DNA of 49,468 bases from Candidatus Rifleibacteriota bacterium (GCA_016213885.1 JACQZM010000207.1:1-49468), one strand, 5' to 3'. Shown: positions 27,142-36,202, counted from the first letter of the stretch. Notes: generated from the letters alone by a model not told the origin. Made by a program: numbers and translations.

Positions 27142-28434
27142 TCAATCGGTCACGCCATACTGTCTGAGCCGCCTCTTCAGGGTGGAGATCGAGATCCCCA
27201 GCGCCCTGGCCGCGGCGGTCTTGTTGTTCGAGTGGTCTCTCATCGCCCTGAGGATCGCCTGTCGTTCGAGGTCCTGGAGCTCCTCGGGCTGCACGGGTCC
27301 GCGGGGAGGCTCGATCCCCAGGTCGGAGGGCCGCACCTCCCGACCTGCTCCGAGGATCGCCGCACGCTCCAGGGCGTTCCTGAGCGCCCTGACGTTGCCT
27401 GGCCAGGGATGACGGCACAGAGCCTCCAGCGTCTCCGGAGGAAGGGTCACCGAGAGGTTCAGCTGCTCGCAGAGTCTCTGCACGAGGAGGGGGATGTCGT
27501 CCGCCCGCTGTCTCAGTGGCGGCAGCTGGACCGGCACGACGCAGAGCCTGTGGAAGAGGTCCTCCCGGAACGTGCCGGCCTTCACCATCGCCTGCAGGTC
27601 CCGGTTCGTGGCCGCCACGACCCGCACGTCGACCGGCAGCCGGTCGTCACAGCCCAGGGGCGACACCTCCCTGGTCTCGAGGGTTCTCAGGAGCCTCGGC
27701 TGGAGTTCCAGAGGCAGTTCGCCCAGCTCGTCCAGGAAGAGGGTGCCCCGATGGGCCTTCCGGAACGCTCCCAGCCGATCGTCCTGCGCCCCGGTGAACG
27801 CGCCTTTGCGGTGACCGAACAGCTCGCTGCGCATCATCTCCCGGTCGGTGGAGGCCGCATCGAAGACCACGAGAGGACCCGGGCGTCCCGACAGTTCGTG
27901 GATCGCTCGCGCCACCATCTCTTTCCCGGTGCCGGACTCACCGGTGAGGAGCACTGTCGCCGCTGTGGGGGCCACGGCTCTGACGATCGCGTACAGCTCC
28001 CGCATGGCCGGACTGGAGCCCGTGAGAGGGCCGAGATGGTCTTCCGGACCGACGTGGCCGTGTCTCTCCTGGCTCTGGACGTGGAGCTCGATCTTGACCT
28101 GTCCCAGGCGGCACTGGCCGTCGGTCACGAGGTACCCTTCCTTGATCCGTGCCTCGCCGACGAAGGTCCCGTTGGTGGAGCCCAGATCTCTCAGGTGGAT
28201 CCCCTCGGGAGCGAGCCGCACCTCCAGATGGCTGCGAGAGACGGTCCGATCGGTCAGGACCAGATCGTTGTCGGGGCCGGTCCCGATGCGGAGAACCGGA
28301 AGCGCGAAGAACCGGTCGAGCCCTGCGTCGGCTCCGGAGAGCACCCGGACCCGCAGCGACTCCAGCCTCACCACGAGCCTCACGCCCTGCTCCGAGGTCA
28401 TGCGAACCGTGCTGGGCGATCGGGTCGTTGACAT
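27142..28434 (-). CDS. FHA-domain sigma54-dependent transcriptional activator
   Basis: 430 residues from the ATG at 28434, which has AGGAGGT about 9 nt upstream. The N-terminal FHA domain (about 46-112) contains LRIGTGPDNDLVL, SRSH and LGSTNGTFV, the phosphothreonine-binding core. The central AAA+ domain has Walker A GESGTGKE (165-172), the sigma54-contacting GAFTGA (211-216) and Walker B GTLFLDELGEL (230-240). The C-terminus is a Fis-type helix-turn-helix (KTAAARALGISISTLKRRL). There is no receiver domain; in its place FHA implies control by Ser/Thr phosphorylation, most simply by the kinase encoded immediately downstream. It would activate sigma54 promoters, which I did not find by eye. Confidence 0.93.
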   Translation of the reverse strand: MSTTRSPSTVRMTSEQGVRLVVRLESLRVRVLSGADAGLDRFFALPVLRIGTGPDNDLVLTDRTVSRSHLEVRLAPEGIHLRDLGSTNGTFVGEARIKEGYLVTDGQCRLGQVKIELHVQSQERHGHVGPEDHLGPLTGSSPAMRELYAIVRAVAPTAATVLLTGESGTGKEMVARAIHELSGRPGPLVVFDAASTDREMMRSELFGHRKGAFTGAQDDRLGAFRKAHRGTLFLDELGELPLELQPRLLRTLETREVSPLGCDDRLPVDVRVVAATNRDLQAMVKAGTFREDLFHRLCVVPVQLPPLRQRADDIPLLVQRLCEQLNLSVTLPPETLEALCRHPWPGNVRALRNALERAAILGAGREVRPSDLGIEPPRGPVQPEELQDLERQAILRAMRDHSNNKTAAARALGISISTLKRRLRQYGVTD

Positions 28435-28519
28435 GGCGAGCGACCTCCTGGTCCGACTGTACATCGGCCCCCGGGGCCGCGCAACCGGAGGGTCCGGGGC
28501 GGCCGCCTCGCCCCGCCCG

Positions 28520-28552
28520 CCGGCACCCGACACCGGCGACAACCGGTGCCGG
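28520..28552. other. Hairpin between the SLH porin and the FHA activator genes
   Basis: CCGGCACC (28520-28527) pairs with GGTGCCGG (28545-28552), located 16 nt after the porin stop on the minus strand. It may end that transcript, although no T-run follows. Confidence 0.35.
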
Positions 28553-28567
28553 CGATCCTTCGTCGGG

Positions 28568-30361
28568 CTAGAACTTGTACTTGAAGTTCGCCTGGATCAT
28601 GCTGTTCTTCTGGTCGGCGAACACCTGGGCGCCAGACGGAACGGTGATCTTGCCGGTCGGCTGGATGTACTCGAGCTGGAACAGGGAGTGGTCCGTGATC
28701 AGCCGGTTCCAGGCCGCGGTCATCGCCGACACCTGGATCTTGCCCAGCGACTTGACCTCGTCCTGACCGCTCTCGTAGCGGAGCGACAGCGTGCTCTCCG
28801 GATACCAGCGGTAGTTGAACAGTATGTAGGCGAGGCTCGAGTCGATCGGATCGGTGGCGGTGGACGTGGTCGTGACGCCGGTGAAGGGATCCTGCACGGA
28901 TCCCACGGCCGAGGCGGTCTTGGTGGTGCCCTGATAGTACTGCACGATCACGTCGAACCAGCACCAGGCGTAACGGAGCGTGGCGACTCCCAGGCTGAAC
29001 TCGGAGGCCGTGCCCTTCTGCCGGGTGGGGTCCGCGATCTTGCCCCCGTTCATCAGGTAGTTCAGGTCCCAGCCGAACCCCTCGTCCGGCTGGTCCGCCA
29101 CTCTCAGATAGGCGCCGACTCCGCCGGTCTGGGAGAGCGGCTGGAGCGCTCGCAGGCCCGACGGCGCATCGGTGTAGGGCGCATTGCCGAACACGGCGGG
29201 CAGGAACAGGGCGCCGCTCACGTCGGTTCCGCCGGCGATGTTGGCCATGGCGCTGGTGACCCCGACGGTCGTGCCGGTGAGGGCAGGACCATCCAGCCCG
29301 GTGAACACCCCGAGCCGCACGTCCCAGGGACAGAACTCGGGCTCCACCCTGAACTCGATGCCGATCGGACGGAGCGACTCGACTCGCCAGCTGGCCGCGG
29401 ACGGCGTGATCGTGTAGTCAAGCGTCCGCTGCGGGCCGTTGTGCTCGCATGAGAACGGCACGGCGAATCCACCGACCCGCATCCCGATCGCCGGCAGAAC
29501 ATGCTCCATGTCGATGAACGCCTCGTTCACCTGGGTGCCGATCCCTGCCAGCGCCGACGGCAGCGGCAGGCCCGCCCCGTTGTTCTGGTGCGCCACGGAG
29601 TCGCCGTCGAAGTCGAGTTGCAGGTGAAGGCCGACCCCTTCGTCGAGACACCGGTCCACCGAGAGCGAGACCTGAGGGATCGTGAAGAAGAACCTCGACG
29701 AGAACGTCCCGTTCCCCAGGACCGCCCCCGAGTATCGAGTGAACGGGAAGTACAGGGTGTTCAGGTACGGGAGCCCTGACAGATGGGGGGCGCTGGCGGG
29801 CCCGTTGGAATCCGTGCTCACCGCCCGGACCGCCACGAGGCCGTGCACCCCGGCGGAGACCGGCCGTCGAGCCCCTGGGGCTCCGTGGACGTCCGCCTTC
29901 AGGTGGTCGAGCTCGCGTCTCGTCTCGGCAGAGTACTCCTCCAGCTTCTGGGTTCTGATGTTGAGGTACGCCAGCTCGTCGGAGAACTCCTTGAGCAGAG
30001 CCTCGACGCTCTCCAGGTCGTCGGCAGCGAGCTTTCCGATCCCTCCCTTGCCGATCTGGTCGAGGAGGCGAGCCACGAAGAGCGCGAGCTGGTACCGGGA
30101 GACCGGCTGCCGTCCGTGGAACTTGCCATCGCTGCCCTGCAGCAGTCCGGCCTGGGCCACCTTCTCGACGGCTGCATACGCCCAGTGGCCCACCGGCACG
30201 TCGGTGAACATCCCGGTGGCCGCCTTCTCCGCCACGGTCACCGCCTTCTCCACCCGGACCGCGGCTGCCTTGGCGGCGCGCCTCGCCCTGGTTCTTCCCG
30301 CGCCGGATCCGGGGGTCACCAGAGCCAGGACCAGCACAGCCGTCAGAGTGCCCACCCGCAT
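28568..30361 (-). CDS. SLH-domain outer-membrane porin (OmpM-like)
   Basis: 597 residues. A signal peptide (MRVGTLTAVLVLALVTPGSG) is followed by a basic Ala-rich linker. One SLH domain lies at about 52-105 (FTDVPVGHWAYAAVEKVAQAGLLQG...PVSRYQLALFVARLLDQ), a peptidoglycan/polymer-binding module. A short coiled coil follows (TQKLEEYSAETRRELDHLK, ~130-155). The rest is rich in alternating hydrophobic/aromatic strands and Gly/Thr loops, ending in QANFKYKF. The terminal Phe is the recognition signal for outer-membrane beta-barrel insertion. The whole layout is that of porins that tether the outer membrane to the wall in Negativicutes, Cyanobacteria, Deinococcus and several candidate phyla. GAGGAGATGA precedes the ATG. 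Confidence 0.85.
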   Translation of the reverse strand: MRVGTLTAVLVLALVTPGSGAGRTRARRAAKAAAVRVEKAVTVAEKAATGMFTDVPVGHWAYAAVEKVAQAGLLQGSDGKFHGRQPVSRYQLALFVARLLDQIGKGGIGKLAADDLESVEALLKEFSDELAYLNIRTQKLEEYSAETRRELDHLKADVHGAPGARRPVSAGVHGLVAVRAVSTDSNGPASAPHLSGLPYLNTLYFPFTRYSGAVLGNGTFSSRFFFTIPQVSLSVDRCLDEGVGLHLQLDFDGDSVAHQNNGAGLPLPSALAGIGTQVNEAFIDMEHVLPAIGMRVGGFAVPFSCEHNGPQRTLDYTITPSAASWRVESLRPIGIEFRVEPEFCPWDVRLGVFTGLDGPALTGTTVGVTSAMANIAGGTDVSGALFLPAVFGNAPYTDAPSGLRALQPLSQTGGVGAYLRVADQPDEGFGWDLNYLMNGGKIADPTRQKGTASEFSLGVATLRYAWCWFDVIVQYYQGTTKTASAVGSVQDPFTGVTTTSTATDPIDSSLAYILFNYRWYPESTLSLRYESGQDEVKSLGKIQVSAMTAAWNRLITDHSLFQLEYIQPTGKITVPSGAQVFADQKNSMIQANFKYKF

Positions 30362-30416
30362 GGATCGTCATCTCCTCGATGGGCCGGACCGTTCGGGCAC
30401 GGTGCAACCCCGGAAA

Positions 30417-30762
30417 ATGAACCCTCACGAAAGGCCAGTTCATGTCATCGGCTGCATGGGGCCCGGGGATTACCGTCCAGGCGGCTCCTGGACGCGGCAA
30501 TCGGTGGGGAAGCGCCTGGGGATCCGGCAGGATGCGCCCAGGGCGTACGCCGGAGGGCCGGCCGCCATCGTATCGGCGATGTCTCACATGTACAGAGAGG
30601 CCGGGGTGAAGCGCGGCGCCATCGTGCTTGCGACCATCAACCAGGTCGACGGGTTCGACTGCCCGGCCTGCGCCTGGCCCGAGCCCGACGAACGATGCCG
30701 CCTCGAGTTCTGCGAGAACGGCGCCGAGCTCCGGCGCTTCGTCGACACCGCCCGGGACCTCC
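30417..30762 (+). pseudogene. N-terminal remnant of a YdeP/FdhF-like molybdopterin oxidoreductase
   Basis: About 115 codons are open from an ATG at 30417. The part AINQVDGFDCPACAWPEPDE (here TINQVDGFDCPACAWPEPDE) and then LEFCENGAE corresponds to the N-terminal signature of the YdeP family (typically NQxDGFDCPGCAWPDP ... FEFCENGAK), which normally continues for over 700 residues. Upstream YRPGGSW...YAGGPAAIVSAM fits the family's glycine-rich N-terminus. After ENGAELRRFVDTARDL the similarity stops and the frame runs antisense into the GT-C gene. No iron-sulfur or molybdenum-cofactor domain remains, so it cannot be functional. It is the only plus-strand piece in a minus-strand neighbourhood. 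Confidence 0.7.
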
Positions 30763-30795
30763 GGAGCGGCCCATCCGGTCGATCGGCTCGACAGT

Positions 30796-32448
30796 TCACG
30801 GCCGACGCGTCTCGTCGACGAGGGTATCCGGAGAGTTCCAGCGGAACGTGCGATCGATTGTGGGAGGGACCTCCCGGCCATCCAAGCCCCCATCGTACAG
30901 CCTCTCGTGTGGAACTCCATGGGCGAACTCGAGAGCCTTCCCCAGGTTGCCTCCGGCGAAGAGTGGCGCCCCTCTGAACGCCTCCGGAAGCCCCAGAACA
31001 CAGACCGTCTCGCCCTTGCGAAGGGCCTTGACCACGGGTGGCATCTGCGAGTAGACCAGACTCTGCACGTGTCCTGCGATGACTCGCGGCTCGGAGTTCA
31101 TTCGGAGCAGAGCGAAGTGGCAGGCCACGATCAGAGAGCAGAGCAGCGTCGCACGCCGCGGAGGCAGGAAGTCCAAGAGGCACGCGACCACGATCGAGAA
31201 CATGGAGGCCGGCAAGTACAGGTATCGGCTCTGGTCCAGAGTGTGGGACAGGCTGAGCACGCTGAAGACGGGCACCGTTGCCCAGAGCAGGCAGGCATAA
31301 GGAAGGATGGCTGTCCTCCTGGGGGCGGTGCGAAGATGGTGCACCGCCAGGTACGGGATGAGGGCCAGGCCCACGCCCACGACGACTCGCGCTCCCCACC
31401 AGAGGTCCCGGATCATCGCCACGTTGATCGGCCAGGTCAATGGTGCCAGTGGGGTCAGCGGAAGCAGGATTAGCTTCACCGGTTCGATGTCGGGCCAGAC
31501 GGTATATCCACCCAGTCCCCCACGCGTCCATAACCGGAAGGCGAGAACCAGGAGGAGGGCGCAAAGAGGGGACCAGGCTCTCCCCACCCGCCTGAGGAGG
31601 GATGGCTCATGCCCCCGCGCGACCGCCACAGTGGCCAGAGCGAACGGCATCGCAAGTGAGGACTCTTTCGAGAGAAGAGCTGCCAGGAGTGACAGCGTGC
31701 TTCCCACGGTGAACCACGGTCTGTTCGACTCCAGGCTGAGCGTGAACAACCAGATCGCCAGCACAGAGAACAAGGTCGCCATCAAGTCGTAGCGGCAGAC
31801 GAGCCACATCGGAGGTTCCACGTGCGCGCCGAACACAGCGAACAGGAACAGGGCGAAGAGACCCGTGGCGCCGGACCGACCAAGCCGGGCCGCAGCCAGG
31901 CCAACGATGCAGCTCGTCAGCACGTGAATCGAGTAGTTCTCCAAGTAGAGCCAATGTGGTGACACGGGAAGAAGACGGACACTGAGAAACCAGCTCAGGT
32001 CTGGCACGGGTCTCAGGAAGCCACTGCCGGGAAACCCCCAGATCGTCGTCAACAGACCGGCGTGCAGGTCTTTCCACGAGGCGGAGAGAGCGTGGCGTAT
32101 GAGCGAGAAGTCGTCACAATGGAGCGGGTGGTCGAAGCCTCGTGCCACGGCGAGCCAGGCCAGGCTCGCGGAGCCTGCAACCACGACCAGGATCCGAACG
32201 GGCGTGACTCTCATCGGAGGATGGAGCTCTTGCTGTGCGGGCGCGGATTCTCTCGGTGCCTTCCCTCCCGACTTGATGGACACGAGCAGTGCAAGCAACC
32301 ATACCAGCATTCCCGGAATGATGACCTTCTCGCTTTGGACGTGAAGCGGACCGAGATCGAACGCGAGGCCTCCCTTGGCAATCAGGCAGACCATGTAGGA
32401 TGACGCCAGGAACAGCAGACACCTGGGAAAAGCGTGGACGAACGTCAT
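30796..32448 (-). CDS. Polytopic membrane protein, GT-C glycosyltransferase-like
   Basis: 550 residues with about ten membrane spans. GT-C enzymes (lipid-linked sugar transferases) typically have an acidic pair in the first periplasmic loop; here HPLHCDDFSLIRHALSAS fits that. YRLDLMATLF-type spacing between TM segments and a short soluble C-terminus (from about 480) are also compatible. The exact sugar or acceptor cannot be predicted. The ATG at 32448 was chosen because hydrophobicity begins at MTFVHAFPRCLLFLASS; its ribosome site is weak. By eye it is less GC-biased than its neighbours and lies in the degraded 30.4-36.2 kb zone, suggesting acquisition. It follows the broken kinase gene by 50 nt. 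Confidence 0.7.
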   Translation of the reverse strand: MTFVHAFPRCLLFLASSYMVCLIAKGGLAFDLGPLHVQSEKVIIPGMLVWLLALLVSIKSGGKAPRESAPAQQELHPPMRVTPVRILVVVAGSASLAWLAVARGFDHPLHCDDFSLIRHALSASWKDLHAGLLTTIWGFPGSGFLRPVPDLSWFLSVRLLPVSPHWLYLENYSIHVLTSCIVGLAAARLGRSGATGLFALFLFAVFGAHVEPPMWLVCRYDLMATLFSVLAIWLFTLSLESNRPWFTVGSTLSLLAALLSKESSLAMPFALATVAVARGHEPSLLRRVGRAWSPLCALLLVLAFRLWTRGGLGGYTVWPDIEPVKLILLPLTPLAPLTWPINVAMIRDLWWGARVVVGVGLALIPYLAVHHLRTAPRRTAILPYACLLWATVPVFSVLSLSHTLDQSRYLYLPASMFSIVVACLLDFLPPRRATLLCSLIVACHFALLRMNSEPRVIAGHVQSLVYSQMPPVVKALRKGETVCVLGLPEAFRGAPLFAGGNLGKALEFAHGVPHERLYDGGLDGREVPPTIDRTFRWNSPDTLVDETRRP

Positions 32449-32498
32449 CGCCAACGTCTCGGGCCGCGCGGCCAGGCAGTCAACTCTATTTCCCCCGC

Positions 32499-34830
32499 TC
32501 AATGCGGACCGGAGCGCTTTTTTCGAGGGTCCGGGACGAAGCTGATCACCCGGTCGATGAGCGCAGGATCGTCGATGCCCAGAGCAGTCAGTGGAAGATC
32601 GACCATACGGATCCGGATCTCCAACCGTCGCGTCACGAAGACGCGAGGAAGCCAGATGCCCGTGTAGCCCCGGATCGTCGGATCCATGCTCGTGCCGGTC
32701 ACCGTCCACAGACGATCTGCCGGTGGAGTCGAGGTGGCACCAGGCGCCTCCGCCAACACTCTCACGAGCATGGTGTCCTCGCCGGCCGTGGGTTTCGAGA
32801 ATCGGATGAGTTTCCGCAGAGCGCCGTTGACCAGCAGATCGAGCACCAACCTCGACGGCCAGCGAAGCGTCGTGAACCAGAGAAGGGCCCTCTGATCCTC
32901 CCCCAGATCAGGGAGCGGCCATACGTCGAGCCAGCTGCCCCCCGGAAAGTAGCGGTCGACGCCCGAGCGCGTATCACGGGCCCAGCTCCTTGCGAGGTTG
33001 GACTTCAGGTCGACGGTCTGAGGCTGCGCCGGGCAGTCCCACTCCCCTGCGCACCCCTCGACGGAGGCGCGCAGGCACCACGGTACTCTGTGCTCGATGC
33101 AGAAGTACTGCAGCATCTCCAGGTCGCACAGCGACGATCGAGTCAACCAGCGTTCGCGCTCGGGAATGGAGGCGTCCCCGAAGTACTTCGGCGCCCGGGC
33201 CAGCAACGCCTCCACGGGTTCGAGAGCTCCCAGACGCTCCAGATGGTCCCTGAGCGCTTTCGAGAGACCCCGGAGCGCGGCCTGCGTGCGACCCGGGGAT
33301 GGAACATCCTTGGAGCTCTTGGTCGCGTCTTGCAGGACGGCCCTGTGCTGCAAGGCGAACGTCTTCAGCCAGCCGGTCCCGAGCTCTCTCCGGACCAGCA
33401 TGAGCTTCTCTGATACCGCGCGTCCCAGCTCCGCCAGCCCCATCGATGCTCGAGGCGTACCTGGAGCGCGGACGCCCGGAGCCGGGCTGGACTGCGCTCT
33501 CGCGCTGGGCTCAACGCCCGCTGGCGAGGCCCCGGCAGACCACTTTCCGGCGAGATAGCACGTCACTCCCAGACCGAGAGCCAGCAGCCCTCCCACCAGC
33601 ACCCGCGTTTGGGGACGTTGCATTGCCACGCCCTCGGCCACAGAGACGTTGTCGCGCGCTACGAGGCGGCGCGTTCGCTCGGGTCCCGTGGGTGTCATCT
33701 CCCGGCCTGCACGTGCCGGCGGCGCGGGTGTGGCACCGATCGCGCTGCACGCGGGTGTGACCGGGGTCGCTGGCGACTTCGGCGACATGAGCTGCATCTG
33801 CAGCGTGACGGTCTTCTGCCTGGCCCGGCTCGCCTCCAGCCGTGCGAGCTCCGCAGCGAGAGCCATCCCGTCCGCCGGCCGGGCCGCCGGCTCCCGCGAG
33901 ACACACCGGGTGATGAGCTGGTCGAGCGAGGCGGGCACTCTCGGATTCATGTCAGAGATCGGGGGGATGGTTCCCGCAAGCCGTTGGATGGGTGTCACGG
34001 GGCTTTCGGCCTGCGCGCTGAAAACCGCCCGGCCCGCGGCGAGCTCGTAGAGCATGAGACCGAAGGAGTACACGTCGCACCGGGCGGTCGCATCCTGTCC
34101 CAGGAGCTGCTCGACAGCCATGTACGGGAAGGTGCCCACCACCTGACCCTCCTGCGTCACGCGGGTTGCCTCCGAACCCACGCTTCGGGCCAGGCCCAGG
34201 TCGATGATCCTCGGGGTGGGCCGGCTTCAGGTCCCGGTGGAGGATGTTCTTCTGATGCATGCAGGCGAGACCCGCTGCAATCTCCTCGGCCAGGGCCAGC
34301 ACTTCTCCCACCGGGATGCTCGCCTGGTCGATGAGGTGGGCCAACGTTCGTTCCCCTTCGATGTATTCGAATACCAGGTAGGGTTCGGGCCAGGTCGTGT
34401 CGAAGTCCAGGAGTCGCACGATGTTCGGGTGGACCAGGTCCTTGACGAGGTTGGCCTCCCGGCGAAACCGCCGGAGGTCATTCACACGCCACCCCTGCTC
34501 ATCCAGGATCACCTTGACCGCGACGAGCCGGTCCAGCGAGCGCTGGCGGGCTAGGTAGACGAGGCCCATTCCGCCCCGACCCAGCTCGCCGATGACTTCG
34601 TAGTCTTTCCGAAAGTCAGCCACAGGCACCCACCGAGGATCGAAACCGGACACCGCGATGCCCGAGGCGTGAGCCGGCTGGGAGGGCTTTCGACTCAAGA
34701 GCTCAAGAGCCCTCCGGCCCGGCCTCGCCCCCCGCACGGGGGTATTCCCTGCCCTGTCGGGCAAGGGTGAGGAAGTGGATAGATACACCAGAGTCATCCC
34801 GGAAGTCGAGAAAGATCTGTGGAGAGCCAT
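32499..34830 (-). pseudogene. Ser/Thr protein kinase interrupted by a single frameshift
   Basis: The N-terminal part (start near 34830 or later) encodes the kinase lobe: IGELGRGGMGLVYLAR, VAVKVILD, YLVFEYIEGERTLAHLID and ILHRDLKPA. Right after HRDLKPA the frame is lost; one extra base in GGCCCACCCCGAGGATCATC (around 34212-34226) removes the expected N-P-K-I-I-D reading. In the +1 frame the protein resumes IIDLGLARSVGSEATRVTQ, then VVGTFPYMAVEQLL, YSFGLMLYELAAGRAVF, a TM segment (VLVGGLLALGLGVTCYLAG) and a ~320-residue outer domain ending at 32499. Correcting that base would give a full transmembrane kinase like the one at 24.9 kb. It may be a real pseudogene or a sequencing error. Confidence 0.85.
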
Positions 34831-34941
34831 TCGCGCTATCGCGCCAAGGGCTCTGGATCAAGATCTCCGAGGGGGGGCCGACCTTTCGTACCCCACGTTC
34901 ATGCGGTTCTCCGAGGGAGAAGGGGGTGGACATCGAGATTC

Positions 34942-35088
34942 ATGCCAGATCTCCATCCCGAGATCGTGGCTTCCTGTGAGGAGCTGAGTGCCGACAAGGG
35001 CTACGACTCCGAAAAGAACATCACCGGTCTTTGGGAAGAACAGATCAGAGCGATCATCGACAAGCGCGCCGACCGGGGCGAAGCCTAC
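34942..35088 (+). pseudogene. Fragment of a DDE transposase
   Basis: About 49 codons encode LHPEIVASCEELSADKGYDS followed by EKNITGLWEEQIRAIIDKRA. ADKGYDSxxN...LWEE is typical of the second catalytic-Asp region of IS4/IS1634/IS1182-like transposases. Nothing before or after in the same frame looks like the rest of the enzyme and no terminal inverted repeats are evident. This is the only identifiable content in the 488 nt between the broken kinase and the antitoxin gene. Confidence 0.55.
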
Positions 35089-35318
35089 GTCGACCTCAGC
35101 GAAAGCCCATCCAGAGGGCATTTTCTCGGGGAAATCCACCGACAGCGCCTCAGAGTCCCATTCCGGCGCCACGCTGGACCGCGGGTGGGACGACCTGGGG
35201 TACCGGGGGGTGCCCACCGAAGGGGCACATCGCGAAGAGCTCTCCGAGTACCGACCTGGTGCTCCACTGAGGTATCATGACTGCAGCGGACTCGCATCCG
35301 CCCGGAGGGCTGGTTGAC

Positions 35319-35570
35319 ATGTGTCGGATCGAGATGGACTTCCCCGAGGAGAGCCTGCTGGCGCTCAAGGCCACGCCCGAGGCCTTCGCTCGGGAGATCC
35401 GGATGGCCGCAGCCGTCAAACTGTATGAGCTGGGACGCCTTTCCTCCGGAGCTGCCGCCAAGGTGGCGGGGGTCCCGAGGACCGTCTTCCTCACCAAGCT
35501 GGCCGACTACGGGGTCGACACGTTCACGTTGACCCGCGAGGAGCTCGAGAACGAGGCCCAGCTTGGCTGA
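35319..35570 (+). CDS. UPF0175-family antitoxin-like protein
   Basis: 83 residues from an ATG at 35319, where GGAGGG sits 9 nt upstream; a start 14 codons earlier at 35277 is possible. The pattern fits UPF0175: a short strand (RIEMDFPEE), a helix with PEAFAREIRMAAAVKLYELGRLS and the putative DNA-binding helix-turn-helix SSGAAAKVAGVPRTVFLTKLADYGV, and an acidic tail. These proteins are thought to be antitoxins encoded just before PIN-domain (DUF3368) toxins. Here the toxin starts with TTG at 35563, overlapping this gene by 8 nt, exactly the expected arrangement, but it is truncated. Confidence 0.8.
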   Translation: MCRIEMDFPEESLLALKATPEAFAREIRMAAAVKLYELGRLSSGAAAKVAGVPRTVFLTKLADYGVDTFTLTREELENEAQLG

Positions 35571-35623
35571 CGTCATCTCGAACACCTCCCCGCTCCAGTA
35601 CCTCTTCCAGCTGCGCCAGCTAG
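35563..35623 (+). pseudogene. Truncated PIN-domain (DUF3368-like) toxin, N-terminus only
   Basis: From the TTG, about 20 codons encode ADVISNTSPLQYLFQLRQLD, the N-terminal strand of DUF3368 proteins where Asp/Asn and Ser of VISNTSPL begin the nuclease active site. The similarity ends by about 35630 and is replaced by an M64 peptidase reading frame. The remaining acidic PIN residues are missing, so no nuclease activity is expected. Confidence 0.65.
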
Positions 35624-36202
35624 ACTGGTGGCGCGCCCAACCTGGACTTCACGCCCGACATCACCAAGGCGAAGTGGGCCCGGTGGGCGAATCAGTCGCC
35701 CGGCATCGGATGCTACCGGGGCGGTGGCGGCTATGTGAGCGGTTCGCCGATCTACCGTCCCACGCCCAAATGCATGATGAACCGTGACACCGTCGGTGGG
35801 TGCTGTGTCGTGTGCCGGGAGGCCGGTGTGGCACGCATCTTCGCGAAGGTGGATCTGATCAGTGAGACCCTGCCCTCCAGCGACGAGACCGTGCGCATCG
35901 CTGCTGGAGGCCAGCAGAACTTCGCGATCCGGACCCCCTACGGTGGGGTTCAGGGGCTCCAGGCCGAATGGTTGCTGGACGGCGTCAACCTACTGGCCCG
36001 CCCGGGGCGGCCGTCCTTGAGTGGCCGCGAGTCGATCCTCTCGGTCACCGTCACCGCCGCCGACCTGAGACAGCCGGGTGATCACACTCTCCGGGCGCTG
36101 GTTCGCGATACCAGGGCGTACCCCAACGACACCCGTCCCCCGCCGGCCGAGCGAGAGTGGCGCATCGTTCTCGAGGGACAGCCTGAGCTCAAGCAGCGAT
36201 GA
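35624..36202 (+). pseudogene. C-terminal remnant of an M64 (IgA peptidase-like) metallopeptidase
   Basis: About 192 codons follow an in-frame TAG at 35621. The first residues, GAPNLDFTPDITKAKWARW, then GCYRGGGGYVSGSPIYRPTP and KCMMN...CCVVCREA, correspond to the segment of M64 peptidases after the zinc site, where a Trp-rich helix and conserved Cys pairs lie. The HExxH zinc motif and everything before it are gone. The last ~110 residues form a beta-sandwich-like domain (IRTPYGGVQGLQAEWLLDG). Translation from an internal ATG at 35735 is possible, but it could not be a peptidase. The stop overlaps the next start (ATGA). Confidence 0.7.

Noticed and set aside
30584..31564. 326-residue minus-strand frame beside the GT-C gene
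   Set aside because: Overlaps the GT-C coding frame and the oxidoreductase relic; Ser/Arg/Pro-rich with no recognisable segment.
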